Origin: Tribonema minus
Lineage: Eukaryota > Sar > Xanthophyceae > Tribonematales > Tribonemataceae
Direction of reading: 5' to 3'
Assembly (NCBI GenBank): GCA_017506865.1
Contig: JAFCMP010000514.1
Location: forward strand, 1,364,001 to 1,428,000
DNA length: 64,000 bases
In this document: piece after piece, positions 38,601-49,918 of the stretch
Layout of the letters: each line of letters opens with the position of its first letter
Numbering within the stretch: position 1 is the first letter of the stretch
Program-made: the position numbers and the translations under genes
Notes under the pieces: model-generated
What the model saw: only the letters and a program-made list of their open reading frames with translations
What the model was told of the DNA's origin: nothing
The model's database searches: none

Positions 38601-41600
38601 CACCGTTTTGGGCCATTGTACGGTGAGCTCAGGCTCTACATGCTGCTTTCTTGCGCAGGAAAGGAAGGGGCGGCAGTGGACCTGACATCAAACTGTCACC
38701 TGTTGCCCACGATGAAGCTCAAGGCAGTCTCATTCCCCCTGGTTGCACATGGAGACCACAAGACACCCGTGGTGGTACATGGTGTTGTGTCAGCAATTAC
38801 TCCCAGCCACAGAGTGGCTCTCGGCACCTACCACGCAGGTCAGAGGTGCAGTCATTCAAGTAGAGGCCGACAGTCTGTGTCACTTGCAGGTCGGGTAGCA
38901 TTGGCTATAATGACATTCAGCACGCACTCCACAGATATGCTTTTGGGCAGCAGTGCGTCTGGTGCATTTAAATTTTATGGCGGTAGCGTCACTGCTGCAT
39001 CGAAGATGAGACTGTGGGTACTACCTATGGTCCTTTCTTGTTTGCACCTCCATAGATTTTTCTTTTTTTGTGCATTACATTGAATCAGATGATGCAAAAT
39101 GGGTAGCACCAGCTTCACAGCATTGCAGAGCGTGTGGCAACATCATCACTTGCTGGCTGAGGTTCGGTCTCTGGCACTTGTGTGGGGGCTTCGTACGCTG
39201 CACTTGTCAACAGCATGTGTGCGTGCCGCAGCCGCTGTGTTCATGCCAGCTGATGTGCCACTCAGCAGGTTCACAGTTTTCGGCAACTTGGCACAAATAG
39301 AGCCAAAAACCAGGAACCAGCCAAGGGCCACTGAGAAGGGAAGCGAGTGCCACGTGTCAGTCACCATTAAGGTAGCACGGCCACAGATCAGTCTCTCGCT
39401 GACACGGGCAGCAGTGGTAGTTGACAGGCGACATTTGGGCATTGCAAATCTGCTGCCACATCGATTACCTGGGTTGCTGCCCAGCGTGTCAGGTGCATGC
39501 AGGCCCGCAGCAGCAGCAGTGGCCACTTTCGGTCGCGCATAACAAGTGGTATCACTATATGCTTGGCTGGTGCGTGGTAACATTGAGCATCACCTGTCAT
39601 CATTGCCAATTGCATCATGTCTTGCCTCTTTCAAGCTGCACATTGAATGTCACCATGTTGTTCCCAATGGCATCTCTTGTGTGCAGCCATGCCCACTGCA
39701 CCGGGCGGCGTAGTGCTGGACGAGCAGTTCCGCTTCGCTGGCATTGATACCGGCATCCTCCGCGTTGATGAAGTCCACAACAAGCCAGCTGAGGGTGAAG
39801 TAAAGGTAAGCACTGCTGCTCCTTGACCTGTAGCACGCAGAGTGTGTCGCCTGTCCTGCCTGACGAAGGCTGTATTGTCCGATCATCATGTGTGCTTGGT
39901 GTTAGTTTTTTTGTGTGTGTGCTGCAGCAGCCGTGATGCTGCAGTTGAGCGGTGAGATACGTAGTGGTCGCACAATATGGCTCAAATATAAAAGTTTCGG
40001 AGCGCAGCGCATATGTCTGATGCCATAGTCAGAACAAGCAAGGCGAGTGAGCAAGTGCGAGACTGGTGGGGAGTGATGGTGTGGCATTTGTGAATGAGCT
40101 CCAGTAATGTACGAGTATGGGCGCGGCATCTACTACTGGTAGTAAGTGTTTGTGTGCGAACACTCCACCAGAGGGCACGGGTTGTGTACAAGCATGACGG
40201 CAAGACATGTGAGTGTTGGCATCTGCGTCCAACCTTCGAATACTGCACGAGTATGGGTGTGGTATCCGTGTGCAAAAAGAGTACCCTAGAACTATCGACT
40301 GGACCTCATGTGGATCAACAAAAAACGAACTAGAGCCTACAAATACCTGAAATACCTATACGGGACGATCTGTACCTAGGGTGGGTATTGATCGTCATCG
40401 AAGGCACAAAACACGGCCTATGGGGTGTTGATCGTCATCGAAGGCACAAAAACACGACCCCTATTGCGGCTCTTATTGCCATTGCGTGATACATTCGAGC
40501 GCTATGCAAGCCCCCAGCGCCCAATAACCTGCACTGTAGCATCAACGACAGCAGCCATCAACACAGCTGCTTCATACATCAAGCAAGCATGTTGTTGCCG
40601 ACCCTTGTGATGAAGTTGGACTGCTTCAGAAGCCCGAAGTACATGTAGAGGCATGCTCAAACCTCGCAAGCAAATCCGAACTAGCAAGTTCGCGCAGGTC
40701 AAAGTTCACCTTGCTGCAGCAGTCGAGATTGGCGTGCGCACACGGCGGTGGGCAGAAGTAGTGCCAGTCATGAATCCTGTGAGTTCTGTCCTACACAAGC
40801 TAGCAAGCTTCTTTCTCGTGCAAGACGCTGTACGGTTGTGCAGAGAGACCTGTTTGCAAGAAGCTTGCACGCCTGCGCAATAGAGCACTGAGAGCCTCGC
40901 GCATTCTTGTAGATTTCCATATATTTGACGTCAATCAAGATCAGGACATCTTCATCGCACCTACCGTAGTCTAAGAACGCATTGCATTGCTGTGCTGTTG
41001 CTCGGCTCGGTTGTTTCCGCTCTGTTCCTTGAGGGTTTGCAAACGCAAGCCACAGATGGCATAACGCTGGAACATGTGCACTTGCCACGCAACACTCTCC
41101 CCGGTCTTCGTGAAACATTTGTGCGCTGGATCAACATCACCGCTTTGAGCGCAGCTTATTGTTTCACTATGAGTGATTCTCGCTGAGCGAGGTTTGAGAG
41201 GGGTGAATGCTGAGCGTGTGAACGGGCACATGCAGGCCTGCAATGTTGCATGTTTGCCCTAAGATCCCGACCCCACCCCTTTCCAGGGAGTCGTTGTGGT
41301 AGTGGCAGCAGCAGGGAAGCAGTAGCAAACAAGCTCTTGCTGACGTGCAGCAGCTAGTACCGTGCACAACCACATTGAAGTTGAAGTTTGTGGCCTGCCG
41401 GCCCCCAGAGCCCGCGTTGCTCCTGCTCTGCCCGGTGCCTGCTGCTGCATCTTCACCTACATCTCGTGTTGCTAAAGGCACTCTGTGGGTCGCCAGGCTC
41501 CACGTCAAACTATCGCAACGGCTGTTCGAAGCAGCTGCTTGTCACATATGTCATTACACACTGTGAACTATCAAACGATGGAAGCTGCACTTGGTACTCG

Positions 41601-42032
41601 CTGATACGCACACACACTCACGCGTGGCTCGTACATGTGCCGACAAACCTGAAGCTGCTGACTTTGTCCATGCCTCGACTGTCCTTGCAGGCGCAGTTGC
41701 GGCCACACACTATTGACTTCCCCGCCGATGGATATCAGTCAGACGCTAGTGAGAAGTCAGCGCGAATGGCAGGCCATGAGGCGGAGGCGGACCAAGGCCC
41801 AGATGAGGACGAGGATGCCGTCACCGCGCCTCCCAGCCCGGCATCGTTTTCGGACCCGGCCATGAACGCCCAGTGCAGTACACCTGGGCACTGGCAGGAC
41901 CGCCAGATGAGGTTCATTCCAGCGTCTGCAATTATCCGCCTGTTGCAGCGCATCAACCCCGAGGAGTTCCCGCTGGCAGCGTACGAGAAGGCAGGCGCAC
42001 GTAGCAAGGGCAGTGCATTGCCGCTGAAGTGA
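34538..42032 (+). CDS. Trypsin-like (S1-fold) protein with N-terminal coiled coil, catalytic Ser not found
   Basis: Seven exons join in phase: 34538-34820, 36465-36536, 36936-37151, 38659-38838, 39687-39805, 40698-40778, 41691-42032; about 430 aa. Residues about 20-95 form a coiled coil (TQEEEELQRLRRQIADFE) with a Gln run. The protease-like part has GTVVRLTQDGLCVSAAHVFL (His of the triad in SAAH), SEDIIFLQ (likely Asp), GVVSAITPSHRVALGTYHA, and PGGVVLDEQFRFAGIDTGI, which aligns with the strand after the active Ser in S1 proteases. At the expected GxSGG position the model reads MPTAPGG, so Ser is absent unless an exon was missed in the 848 bp intron. The acidic C-terminal tail (PDEDEDAV...) is of unknown role. 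The ATG at 34451 would add 29 residues. Probably a pseudoprotease or an incomplete model; substrate unknown. Confidence 0.62.
35575..35620 (+). repeat. (CTG)n microsatellite
   Basis: About 15 CTG/GCT units in intron 1 of the trypsin-like gene. Confidence 0.9.
38347..38405 (+). repeat. (GGGAA)n microsatellite
   Basis: About 11 uninterrupted GGGAA units in intron 3 of the trypsin-like gene. Confidence 0.95.
40385..40462 (+). repeat. 43 bp direct duplication
   Basis: TTGATCGTCATCGAAGGCAC followed by AAAA(A)CACG occurs at 40387 and 40430, in intron 5 of the trypsin-like gene. Confidence 0.85.
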
Positions 42033-42967
42033 CACACAGGGCATGCGCTCCTGTCTGACTGAGCACTGCCACCTACCCAATTTTTGCACTCGTAGCCTAC
42101 TGGGCGCAGTCATGGCAGTAGCAGCTGCATGTATCGACTCTGAAGCCGCGCTCTAGACATGCACGTCCACACAACGTATGCGCAAACTCTGCTGGTCGTT
42201 GCATTTGCTGCTGGTGGTTGCGTACTAGCGGACACCAGCCTGCAGCATGCATGGGACGCTTCACGGACAGGATTGCTGGCACAGTCTTCCTTGAGTGAGT
42301 GGGCGCACGGTGTTGTCCGAGCAGGAGAGTACAAGGTCCGACTGTGGCGGTGTCAGTCGATACATATTACATGTGCTTGTCCGTCAAAACGTCTGCTTGA
42401 GGGAGAGACACTTGTGCACTGTGAAAGCTGTCTACCCGCCTCTTGTTGTTTGGTGTGTTGTGTGTCAGCTGCGCATGTACGTACTGCTACTTAGTTGCGT
42501 GTAGGTCCACAACCCCTTGGCCTAGCCAGCTAAGTACAATTGCAAATAGCGCATGCACTACTGTCGACGCTTGCGACTCCAGCTGTTGGTGTTTTTGCTG
42601 CTGCTGCTGAATTGCTGCTCCTGCTGCCAAGGAAAAGTACTTCCCAAACCCCAGTGCCATTCCTGGCCCATTTGCTGTTCCAACTGCTCGTTGCGGTATC
42701 AACTTTTCCTAGGGACCGAAGGGACCTAGGTGGAGTGTGCGGCGAGAGAGGCAGTATCAGGGACACGACACTACCACTGTGTGGCTGCACCCTGCACCAA
42801 AACACGGTCGGTCGCGCGCAATGGCGCCTGCCCTACTGCACACAAAGCACCGGACGATAAATGTGAGGGGCGGTTTCACCTGGGGGTCGAGGACCCCCCC
42901 CCCCCCGCCCCCCCCCGCATCAATGCGCTGCGGAGTGCCCTGTCACCTTCTACCACAGCGCGCTCAC
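42033..42967. other. Intergenic, no clear gene
   Basis: A minus-strand open stretch (about 42530-42735) might be the exon that follows the candidate exon at 42968-43202, after an acceptor at CCCTAG. It would end at a TAG near 42530 with a Ser/Ala-rich product. Support is weak. A C tract (42893-42915) lies beside the candidate donor. Confidence 0.3.
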
Positions 42968-43202
42968 CTGTGCTCTGATCGTCATCGTCCAGCTCATCGC
43001 CGGGTCCGAGGCGCACGCAAGACCCCGTGCTGCTCGCGTTGTCATTGTCGTCCCTCTCGGCGTCACCACCGTTGCCGTCGCTAGAGTGCCGCATCTGGGC
43101 CTGCGCACGTAAGGTGGCAGCAGCATGGCTTAGCACAGCGCGCCTCAGCACGAACTGCTCACCAGGTGGCGGCGGCGCAGAAGGCGGGCGCGTGCAGGGC
43201 AT
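42968..43202 (-). CDS. Candidate first exon of an unknown gene
   Basis: ATG at 43202 opens a 78-codon frame ending in an ACAG|GTGAGC donor (42968/42967). The product starts Pro-rich (MPCTRPPSAPPPPGEQF), has a helix LRRAVLSHAAATLRAQAQ, and then an acidic Asp/Asn/Ser-rich tail. No family recognised, and the downstream exon is not settled. Confidence 0.3.
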
Positions 43203-43693
43203 TGCACGACGCGCGGCTCGAGATCCGGCTGGAATGTCACCATGACTGCGGCAGTTGCCAAATAAGACAGGCTACCACTGGCAAGCTAATAGACACTAAG
43301 TGTGCCACAGTGCTGTCATCAACTTGTATGCTGGCTAGAGTATACTATCAACTTAACTTGAAGCTGAAAGTCTTTGAGTTAAAGGCATACGCATATGATC
43401 ATCATCCAGTTCAACCAGAATCTGATCTGGTAGTACAGCCACATTGACAGTCACTGCAGCCTGAATGCAGACAAAGTTTAACCTTGAGAGAGGAAATACT
43501 GTCATACGATCATGATCAAGGTTGTGTGCAAAGTAGGAATGCTTGCAGGAGCAGTGTTGCTGCTGTTGTGGGGCGCCTGTTGCCAACGTCTGTGATGCGT
43601 TGCGCATGTGCAGCAACTTCAACTTTCAAGCAGCGCTGCGGCTTCATCAGCAGTGTCCCACACAAGTTGAACTGCATATCGATGTATTACGTG

Positions 43694-44422
43694 TAGGGTT
43701 GGCACGTGCGTAGATAGTATATATACGGTATATTGGTACATACGCGTATATATACGCGTAGACGCCGAAACGGGGCGTATATTCGCGTATACGCTTTTGC
43801 ACCGCTGTGGTGCTCACGAGCGCTGCCCGTGGCCCAGCGCATGCCAAGGGTAAGGTGGCTAGGGCTATCTGGGGGCCAGAAGCGGAAAGGCAGGGCTGAG
43901 CGGTGGTCTCAAGCCACAGAAGGCGCCTGCACAGCCTGAACTTGGCAATTCAGTGGCTCAGGCAGCTTCGCACCTGGCCAGCAGAGCCTGCATGAGCCTT
44001 CACGGCTTGTTCTGTCGGTGATGTGGAAGAGGACGATGGGAAGGGAGTCGCTGCACATGCTGACAGACACGCTGCCCTCTGACGAGGCGCAGCTTTTCAG
44101 CAGCACCATGCGGTCGGCGCACTCAGGCCGTAACCAAGCTTCTTTTGGCATTCGGCCAACTTCAAGAAAATCCCACACTTCAAGTGTTGCTCTGATGACA
44201 CTTTATGAAGGCAATTATTTCTAGTGTCTGCATGTCTGTAATCAGCACCCTGAGCCCGTTCGAATGCACCTGGTTTCAGAGAAATCTAAAGACGACAAGT
44301 CGTCGTAGCGAGATTTGGCTTTGTCAGATACGCTAATATACGCAGTATATACGTATTGTACGCCAAAAATACGTATATATGCGGGTATGCAAAATCCAAA
44401 CATACGCAATGTGCCAACCCTA
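43694..44422. mobile_element. Non-autonomous hAT-type DNA transposon (729 bp)
   Basis: Perfect 12-bp terminal inverted repeats TAGGGTTGGCAC ... GTGCCAACCCTA, flanked on both sides by the identical 8-bp target duplication ATTACGTG (43686-43693 and 44423-44430). The 8-bp duplication and the TAGGGTTGGCA end are typical of the hAT superfamily. Subterminal regions are full of CGTATATATACG-like palindromes. The centre (about 43800-44220) has higher GC and overlapping ORFs on both strands, the longest 89 codons on the minus strand. None resembles a transposase, so it must be moved by an enzyme coded elsewhere. The perfect target duplication suggests fairly recent insertion. Confidence 0.93.
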
Positions 44423-44575
44423 ATTACGTGTGTACATGCGGAGGTGCACATGAGTGCACTTTGTACAGTCTGCCGAGCACATGAACTGCTCACGCAGATG
44501 GTGATCCTGTTGCGAAGCGGATGTACGGCCTCTGTCACCAAGACCCAAAGATGCTGGAGGTGAGCTCGATACCGC

Positions 44576-45154
44576 ATGCGGCTGCATTGCATGCGTCATC
44601 GTCAAAAGTCCTTCTTCTCTCTCTTGCCGCAAGCAGGCCGCCCTGGGGTTCTTGAGTGTGACCATATTCTTGGCAGCCATGATGGCGACGGCTGCTCTAT
44701 GACCCGTAAGCTGAGCGTTGGCAACGTGGCTGCAATCCAGACAGGGACAGCAAAGCATATGTGCAAAAGTGTCAGCACACATGCATCACCTGCAGCAGTG
44801 ATCAAGTATTTCTTTTTCTTTAGAACAACAGCATCAACATTGCAGGACAGTTCTCAAAGTCTGCATCGAAGTGCATGGGAGAATCATATTAAAGTTGATG
44901 TGTTGACAGGCGACGGATCGATGTGTGCCGTTGCAGCGTGTCTCCGCAATAGGTTCATTCAGTCAGGCGGGCTGACGCCAAAAACGACGCGCATCAATGA
45001 GCTTTTTGGGTATCGTAGCAAGACTGCTGTGCATTGTGCTGAGCATGCTGCATCTTTGGCAACCCTGCCCAAGAACGCCCATGCCCACAGCAATGTGCAT
45101 TTGAGGCGGTTGTGGCAAAGACAGCCAACGCAGCTAGCTGAAGATGGGTTTTAG
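44576..45154 (+). CDS. Uncertain ORF with a Cys/His motif
   Basis: A 192-codon frame. Only the C-terminal part (about 125-185) looks protein-like: a Cys, then INELFGYRSKTAVHCAEHAASL. The FG...A-x-x-C-x-x-H spacing recalls the EsV-1-7 repeat of stramenopile algae, but the first Cys pair is not well formed. The N-terminal half is probably chance. It may be an exon remnant. Confidence 0.22.
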   Translation: MRLHCMRHRQKSFFSLLPQAGRPGVLECDHILGSHDGDGCSMTRKLSVGNVAAIQTGTAKHMCKSVSTHASPAAVIKYFFFFRTTASTLQDSSQSLHRSAWENHIKVDVLTGDGSMCAVAACLRNRFIQSGGLTPKTTRINELFGYRSKTAVHCAEHAASLATLPKNAHAHSNVHLRRLWQRQPTQLAEDGF

Positions 45155-46673
45155 CTCCAAGGCGCTGCGCCCACGGCTATGGCTTTCAGCTCAAACCTAC
45201 TCACCCTGTAGCCAGTTCGCAGGTGACAACCACTAACACACGGTGTAGGTCCGCTATGGCAGTTGCAAGTGCCAGATGCTGTCTGCTGCTGTTAAGTAGT
45301 CATCGGCGGGTAAGGACCAGCACGTTTGTTTGCCGATGCACGACAGCTTCGCTCGCTTCGCATGCGCCTTAGAAGATGAGGGTGACTTGGACAGCGGGCA
45401 ATGGCAGTTACAAGTGCGAATATCATTGCATTTACAGCAGTGCTCCAACGTCTTTCGCTCTCACCATGCATTCCAAATGCCGCACGCACAAGTCGAGTTG
45501 TCAGACCGCGCAGTCATGCGCTTTCTGATACCTAGTAATAAATTATACTCAGTAGTATGAGTGGTAGGAGCACGACTCCTCATGATAGGTGTATGCATAT
45601 GTGCCTCGTCCTTTCTTTTCAATACCGGAATATGACGCAATTGAGTAATGTAGAGCATGCAGCAGCAGCAGCAGCAGCAGCAGCAGCGGCATCCATAAAC
45701 GTCAGCTCCAAGCGGATATGGAGTGTCTGGGCAAGTTCTGCAATAGATCAGGGGGAACATCATGAGTACATCCTGTCATGTGCTCACTGATGATGGCCAT
45801 CGTGGCGCATCTGCATGAGCATACCTAGGTGACAATTTTCACTCACTCTCACCACACGTTCAGGATGCAGCAGCGCAAGCAGAATTGTTAGATGGCGCAG
45901 GCGCAAGAGGCGCCTTTGCAGCCGCCCCTAGAAGCTCATGCATTTGTGTTTTGAGATGACTTCAAGTTCAAGTTCAAATTGAACAACTGCCTCGTCATGC
46001 ACTATTTGGCCTTATTTACAAAATTAACACTTTTTAAAAGCAATTATTACTGGTCATCAGCGTTCATGGATTAGGAACCTATGATGTGAGACCATCAGAT
46101 CACAGACGCTCAGCAGCACAATAGCAATGTGCACTGGCATCTGTTCAGCATCGCTCAGCACACATCAGCAGCACGGTGTGCGGTACTGTGCACACGTATC
46201 AAGCCGTCCCCGCTCCCGGCCATCCCTGATACGGACGCTACGCGCTATGTAGTAGTAGTAATATTGCCAGCGGGTGAAGGAATACCACATCTCTAGTGCA
46301 GCTGCGACATGAACGTTCAGTATGGGCACCGATAGCAGTTATGGGCAGCCGAAGGTGGCACTCAACTCACCTCCCGTGCCATATAGAGAGCCAACAGCTA
46401 ACAGGTGGCATTCCAGCTCGACGCATTCAAAGTGCCACAAGCATAACTGAGACTGCCGGAGGCTGTAGGGGCCACAGCGGTTGCTGCCTTGCTGCTGTTG
46501 CCGCTTTGCCCTCGTGCTGCTGCTGTGGTCTGCACTACCAGCAGGCACGATGGCGATACGGCGCCGACTGAGCAGATGTTCTGCAAGCAGCCGGCTACGT
46601 GCGCACTGAAACCAGTGTGGGGTGGACGTCGGCCACCAATCCTGGCTTTTTGTCGATTTTTTTTCGGTTTTTT
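45155..46673. other. Intergenic, no clear gene
   Basis: Contains an (AGC)n microsatellite at 45659-45688 and short TTCAAGTTCAAGTTCAAATTG tracts near 45961. No convincing ORF or RNA gene. Confidence 0.4.
45659..45688 (+). repeat. (AGC)n microsatellite
   Basis: About 10 AGC units. Confidence 0.9.
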
Positions 46674-47927
46674 TCAAATCGCCTCTTCAGTGAAGAGAGG
46701 CCAGACCACTTCTGAAATGTACGTCGAGCACAAGTGACACGCTGTAAAAAAATATGCTCAGGACACACGCTGCCTTGGCCTTCTGCCGCATCATGCGCGC
46801 TCTGATACAGCAGACATTGCAGCAGCAGTCGGCTCACCTTGTTCTTCACCGATCTTCCTCACTGCCAGCAACAACCGATGGACCGATGCCTCCGGCAGAC
46901 CTTGAAAGCATAGCGACAGAAGCGTCAGGGACTGAAGCGTCAGGGACTGCGCATCTTGGAGGGTGCTGATGCCATAAAAGGGGAGCAGCATGCAAAAGAA
47001 CTCTCTGAACGCGCCAGGCAGCAGACGAGTGGATGTAAGCTGCCGTTGAAACTCGCGGCAGACTCCAGGAACTCTGGTGAACTCGCGCGGGTCCACACCT
47101 GTCCAAAACATGCGAGAGACAAGCATCCTATTAGTTGAACCCGCTGTGGGAACTGATTTTATTGATGTGCCCTCAACATGAGCAGCATTTTGGCGAGCGT
47201 TGCTGCTAGTGCCGTTGGACGCAGCTCTGGTCACCGTAGCGATAACGCAGAGGCCGCCGAGAGCTGCCAACACAGAGTACTGTGAGTTCGACACTGGCTC
47301 AAAACGTGGTGCTGCTGCTGCGCTGCTGTACAAAGCTCTGCTCAGCTCTTTGACAAGACAGTATGGCCGAGAAGAGTAAGGGCACAGGTAACCTGAGGCC
47401 GTCACTGGCACACAAGATGCAGCGCACTGGCATCTTCAGTCGATGCCGCTATGTTCCGTGTTACCATTGCTGCTGCTGCTGCACAGCTCTGGTCAGCGCA
47501 TGGACAGAAGAGTACGGCCAAGGACAGTAAGGCCACAGGTATCGCGAGGCCGATACGGGCACACAAGACACAGCGCACTAGCATCTTCAGTCGATGCCGC
47601 CAAAAAGTCAGGTCCACGCTGCAGAGTGGCCATTTTGTGCGCCGTGTCAATGAAAAAAACAACAACATGCGAATGCTCACCTTCAGTGCCAGGCTCCTCC
47701 TCCTCCTCCTCTTCCTGCCAGTGAGCCAGAAATGACCTCAGAGTACCCTGCAGCTCTTCCATCCACTGTATATTCTGTGAGGCTCGTTCTGCTCCTGGAC
47801 GATCACGATTTTTGATCGCGTCTTCCAGTTGTTGTTTCAATCTGCTCAAATGGAACTCATCATTGGCAGAAACATTTTGTCGCAAAAGGCAACAAAAAGC
47901 AGACCACACCGCTGATTGCTCGCTCAT
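46674..47927 (-). CDS. Unknown protein with coiled coil and one membrane segment
   Basis: Three exons, 47927-47681, 47404-46838 and 46711-46674, both introns phase 1; about 283 aa. The first exon gives an N-terminal helical part (SRLKQQLEDAIKNRDRPGAE) and an eight-Glu acidic run before the donor. Exon 2 has a hydrophobic stretch YSVLAALGGLCVIATV (about residue 125), then a compact, Leu-rich helical region (REFTRVPGVCREFQRQL ... LTLLSLCFQGLPEASVHRLL). The last exon adds VVWPLFTEEAI and stop. I do not recognise the family. The single membrane span and coiled coil suggest an organelle or peroxisome membrane-associated protein, but this is a guess. Intron 1 carries a copy of the exon-2 start. Confidence 0.6.
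47490..47610 (-). repeat. Copy of exon-2 start in intron 1 of the 46.7 kb gene
   Basis: About 120 bp (GACTGAAGATGCTAGTGCGC ... ATCGGCCTCG... CCTTACTGTCCTTGGCCGTAC) repeats the acceptor region and first ~80 bases of exon 2. Its equivalent start is near 47555, 151 bp upstream of the real 47404. The copy reads GTGTGCCCG where the exon has the acceptor GTGTGCCAG, so its acceptor is destroyed. Confidence 0.88.
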
Positions 47928-48460
47928 CGCATGCTGATGCTGTGCTCTGTCGAGAATAAAACTAAGTCAAGTTGAAGTTCTTCAAAACGGGAGTGGGCCC
48001 AGGTGCTGAGTTCCAAATCGTCATGCAGCCTACGTTGCTAAGGTCATGTCAGCCGCTTTGTCAGAAATGTTTGCAAACATACAGAGCCTCGCAATATTGG
48101 TCGCTTTCTGCCCCTTTGAGAAGACAGAGGCTGGCATCCTTGGCTCAAGTTTGGCCAGTACCTCAGGCATGCATGTGCACTGGGCTCGGGTCTCTGGCCG
48201 CCCAACAACTCGTTGTGGCGTTTCAAAAGCGCAGAGCTCGCATACTCATTGCTCTTGATGATATGATATTTCTTGAACAATTGATTATACTGCAGTTCGT
48301 GCAGCCCGGCACACTTACACAGCAGGCTAATCACTACTGTAACACCAAACTGCAGTGAACAAAGCGCGCTGACGTGGAAACCAGAAAGCGTAGACACAGT
48401 CTCATGTACAGCGGCCACAGCGTCGCCGCCGCCGCTGTGGCCGCTGTGGCCTCCGCTCCC

Positions 48461-49555
48461 CTACGACCCGTCGGCGGCACCGCCGCCGCCGCCGCCCCCG
48501 ACTGCTGCCGCCGCCGCGCGCGCCAGCTCCGCCTGCAGGCCGCGACGCGCGCCCTCGTACGCACGTCGCAGCGCATCCGCGTGTGCTACGTACTGCGACT
48601 CGAGCTGCGCGAGGCGCACGCGCGCCGCCGCCACCGCCGGCGTGTCCGGCGCCGCCGCCGCACCGTACGGCGACGCCGCGGCGCCGCTGCCGCTGCCGAA
48701 GTAGCGCGCCGCGGCGGCGAGCGACGAGTTGCTGCCGCGCGGGTGGTGGGCGCCGCCGCCGCTGCCGCCGCTGATGCTGCCGCTGGCGCTGGCGCCGCGT
48801 GGCAGCGCTGATGGCGGTGGCGGCGGCGGCATCGGCATCGGCATCGGAGGCGCCGCCGCTGCCTCTGGCGCCCGGCGTCGGGAGCGGCTCAGACTGCTGC
48901 CGCTGCCGTTGCTGTGCTGCGGCATTCTGCGCGCCGCCTCGTCAAGGACGACACAGGAGCCTGCGGGCGGGCGCGGCGCGAGGCAGGCATATGGCGCATA
49001 TCGGTGATGTGGCATGTAAAGAACTTCAACTGTTGAGGTTTGCCTTTGACGCCTTACGGCTGTATTGTGGTGAGCCATCTTGCGACAAGATAACCATCAC
49101 AGGGCTTCAGCAAACGAGATGGTGGCAGAAGCGCGCGCCCGCTCACCGCCCAGATTCACAATATATGGGACCGCTCACGCGGCAGCACTCTTGGCATGGG
49201 GGGGGGGGGGAGGATGAATGGGGCAGGGGTGGGGTTGGTTGACCTCCTGATGGCTACTCTGACACTCACAGAATTCTGGCATTCAGAGCAACAGTTGCAC
49301 CTGTGCCAAGAGCGCATGCAAACTTCAATCCATCCCCGCACCTCAGGAGGTAGTGTGTATGTATTCAGAATACTATCGTGCATGTACACAGAACACTTCC
49401 TCAAAGTACTTCAAGCTACACATCATACCTGTTCGCATGTGACGGGGTTGTTTGTTCCAAGCGCAGCCTGCGTAGTGCGCGCCTGTCACTGGCAACTGGA
49501 TCATCTCGTGCGGAAGATGGTGGTGGCCCCATGTGACGACCAACTCATGAATGCC
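48461..49555 (-). CDS. Unknown gene, at least two exons, structure unresolved
   Basis: Well-formed exon 49555-49429: C-tract acceptor CATGCAG, 127 open bases (phase 0 in, 1 out), donor ACAG|GTATGA. It encodes HELVVTWGHHHLPHEMIQLP, then VTGAHYAGCAWNKQPRHMRT, which looks strongly conserved, but I cannot name the family. The last exon probably runs from an acceptor near 48958 (CCCGCAG|GCTCC) to a TAG at 48461. It is rich in Ser, Gly and Pro with a helix RVRLAQLESQYVAHADALRR near the end. A small exon around 49190-49150 would join the first in phase but not the last, so one piece is missing or mis-set. Upstream exons were not found. Confidence 0.42.
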
Positions 49556-49918
49556 CTGCATGAAGGGGGGGGGGGGGGGTGATGGTAAGTACTGGTACTC
49601 GTACTCACGATGACAGGCCCGCACTTGTTATCCAAGGGAGGCCGGATGTCCATGGTGACATTTCAGATGCAGCGATTCGAAAATGCACCAAGAGCTGGGC
49701 CACTGGTGCTGCTACACAGCCCAGCATTCCGCTCTGCGTGTGCACTGGCTACTTGATGCTGCAGAGCTGTGTCCACTTCATGAAATGCACATGCTGATGG
49801 CAACAAGTGCGTCAGAACCACGTCAAAGCGATTGACAGACGGCGTGTTTGCTCATGAAGAAGGTCCGGAATGAACGCACTTCAACCACTTGAATGCAAAG
49901 TTTCACATTTTGCAGTGC

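Noticed and set aside
46339-46677. 112-codon minus ORF beginning in a Lys-rich stretch
   Set aside because: It overlaps the phase-correct last exon of the 46.7 kb gene in another frame and shows no domain.
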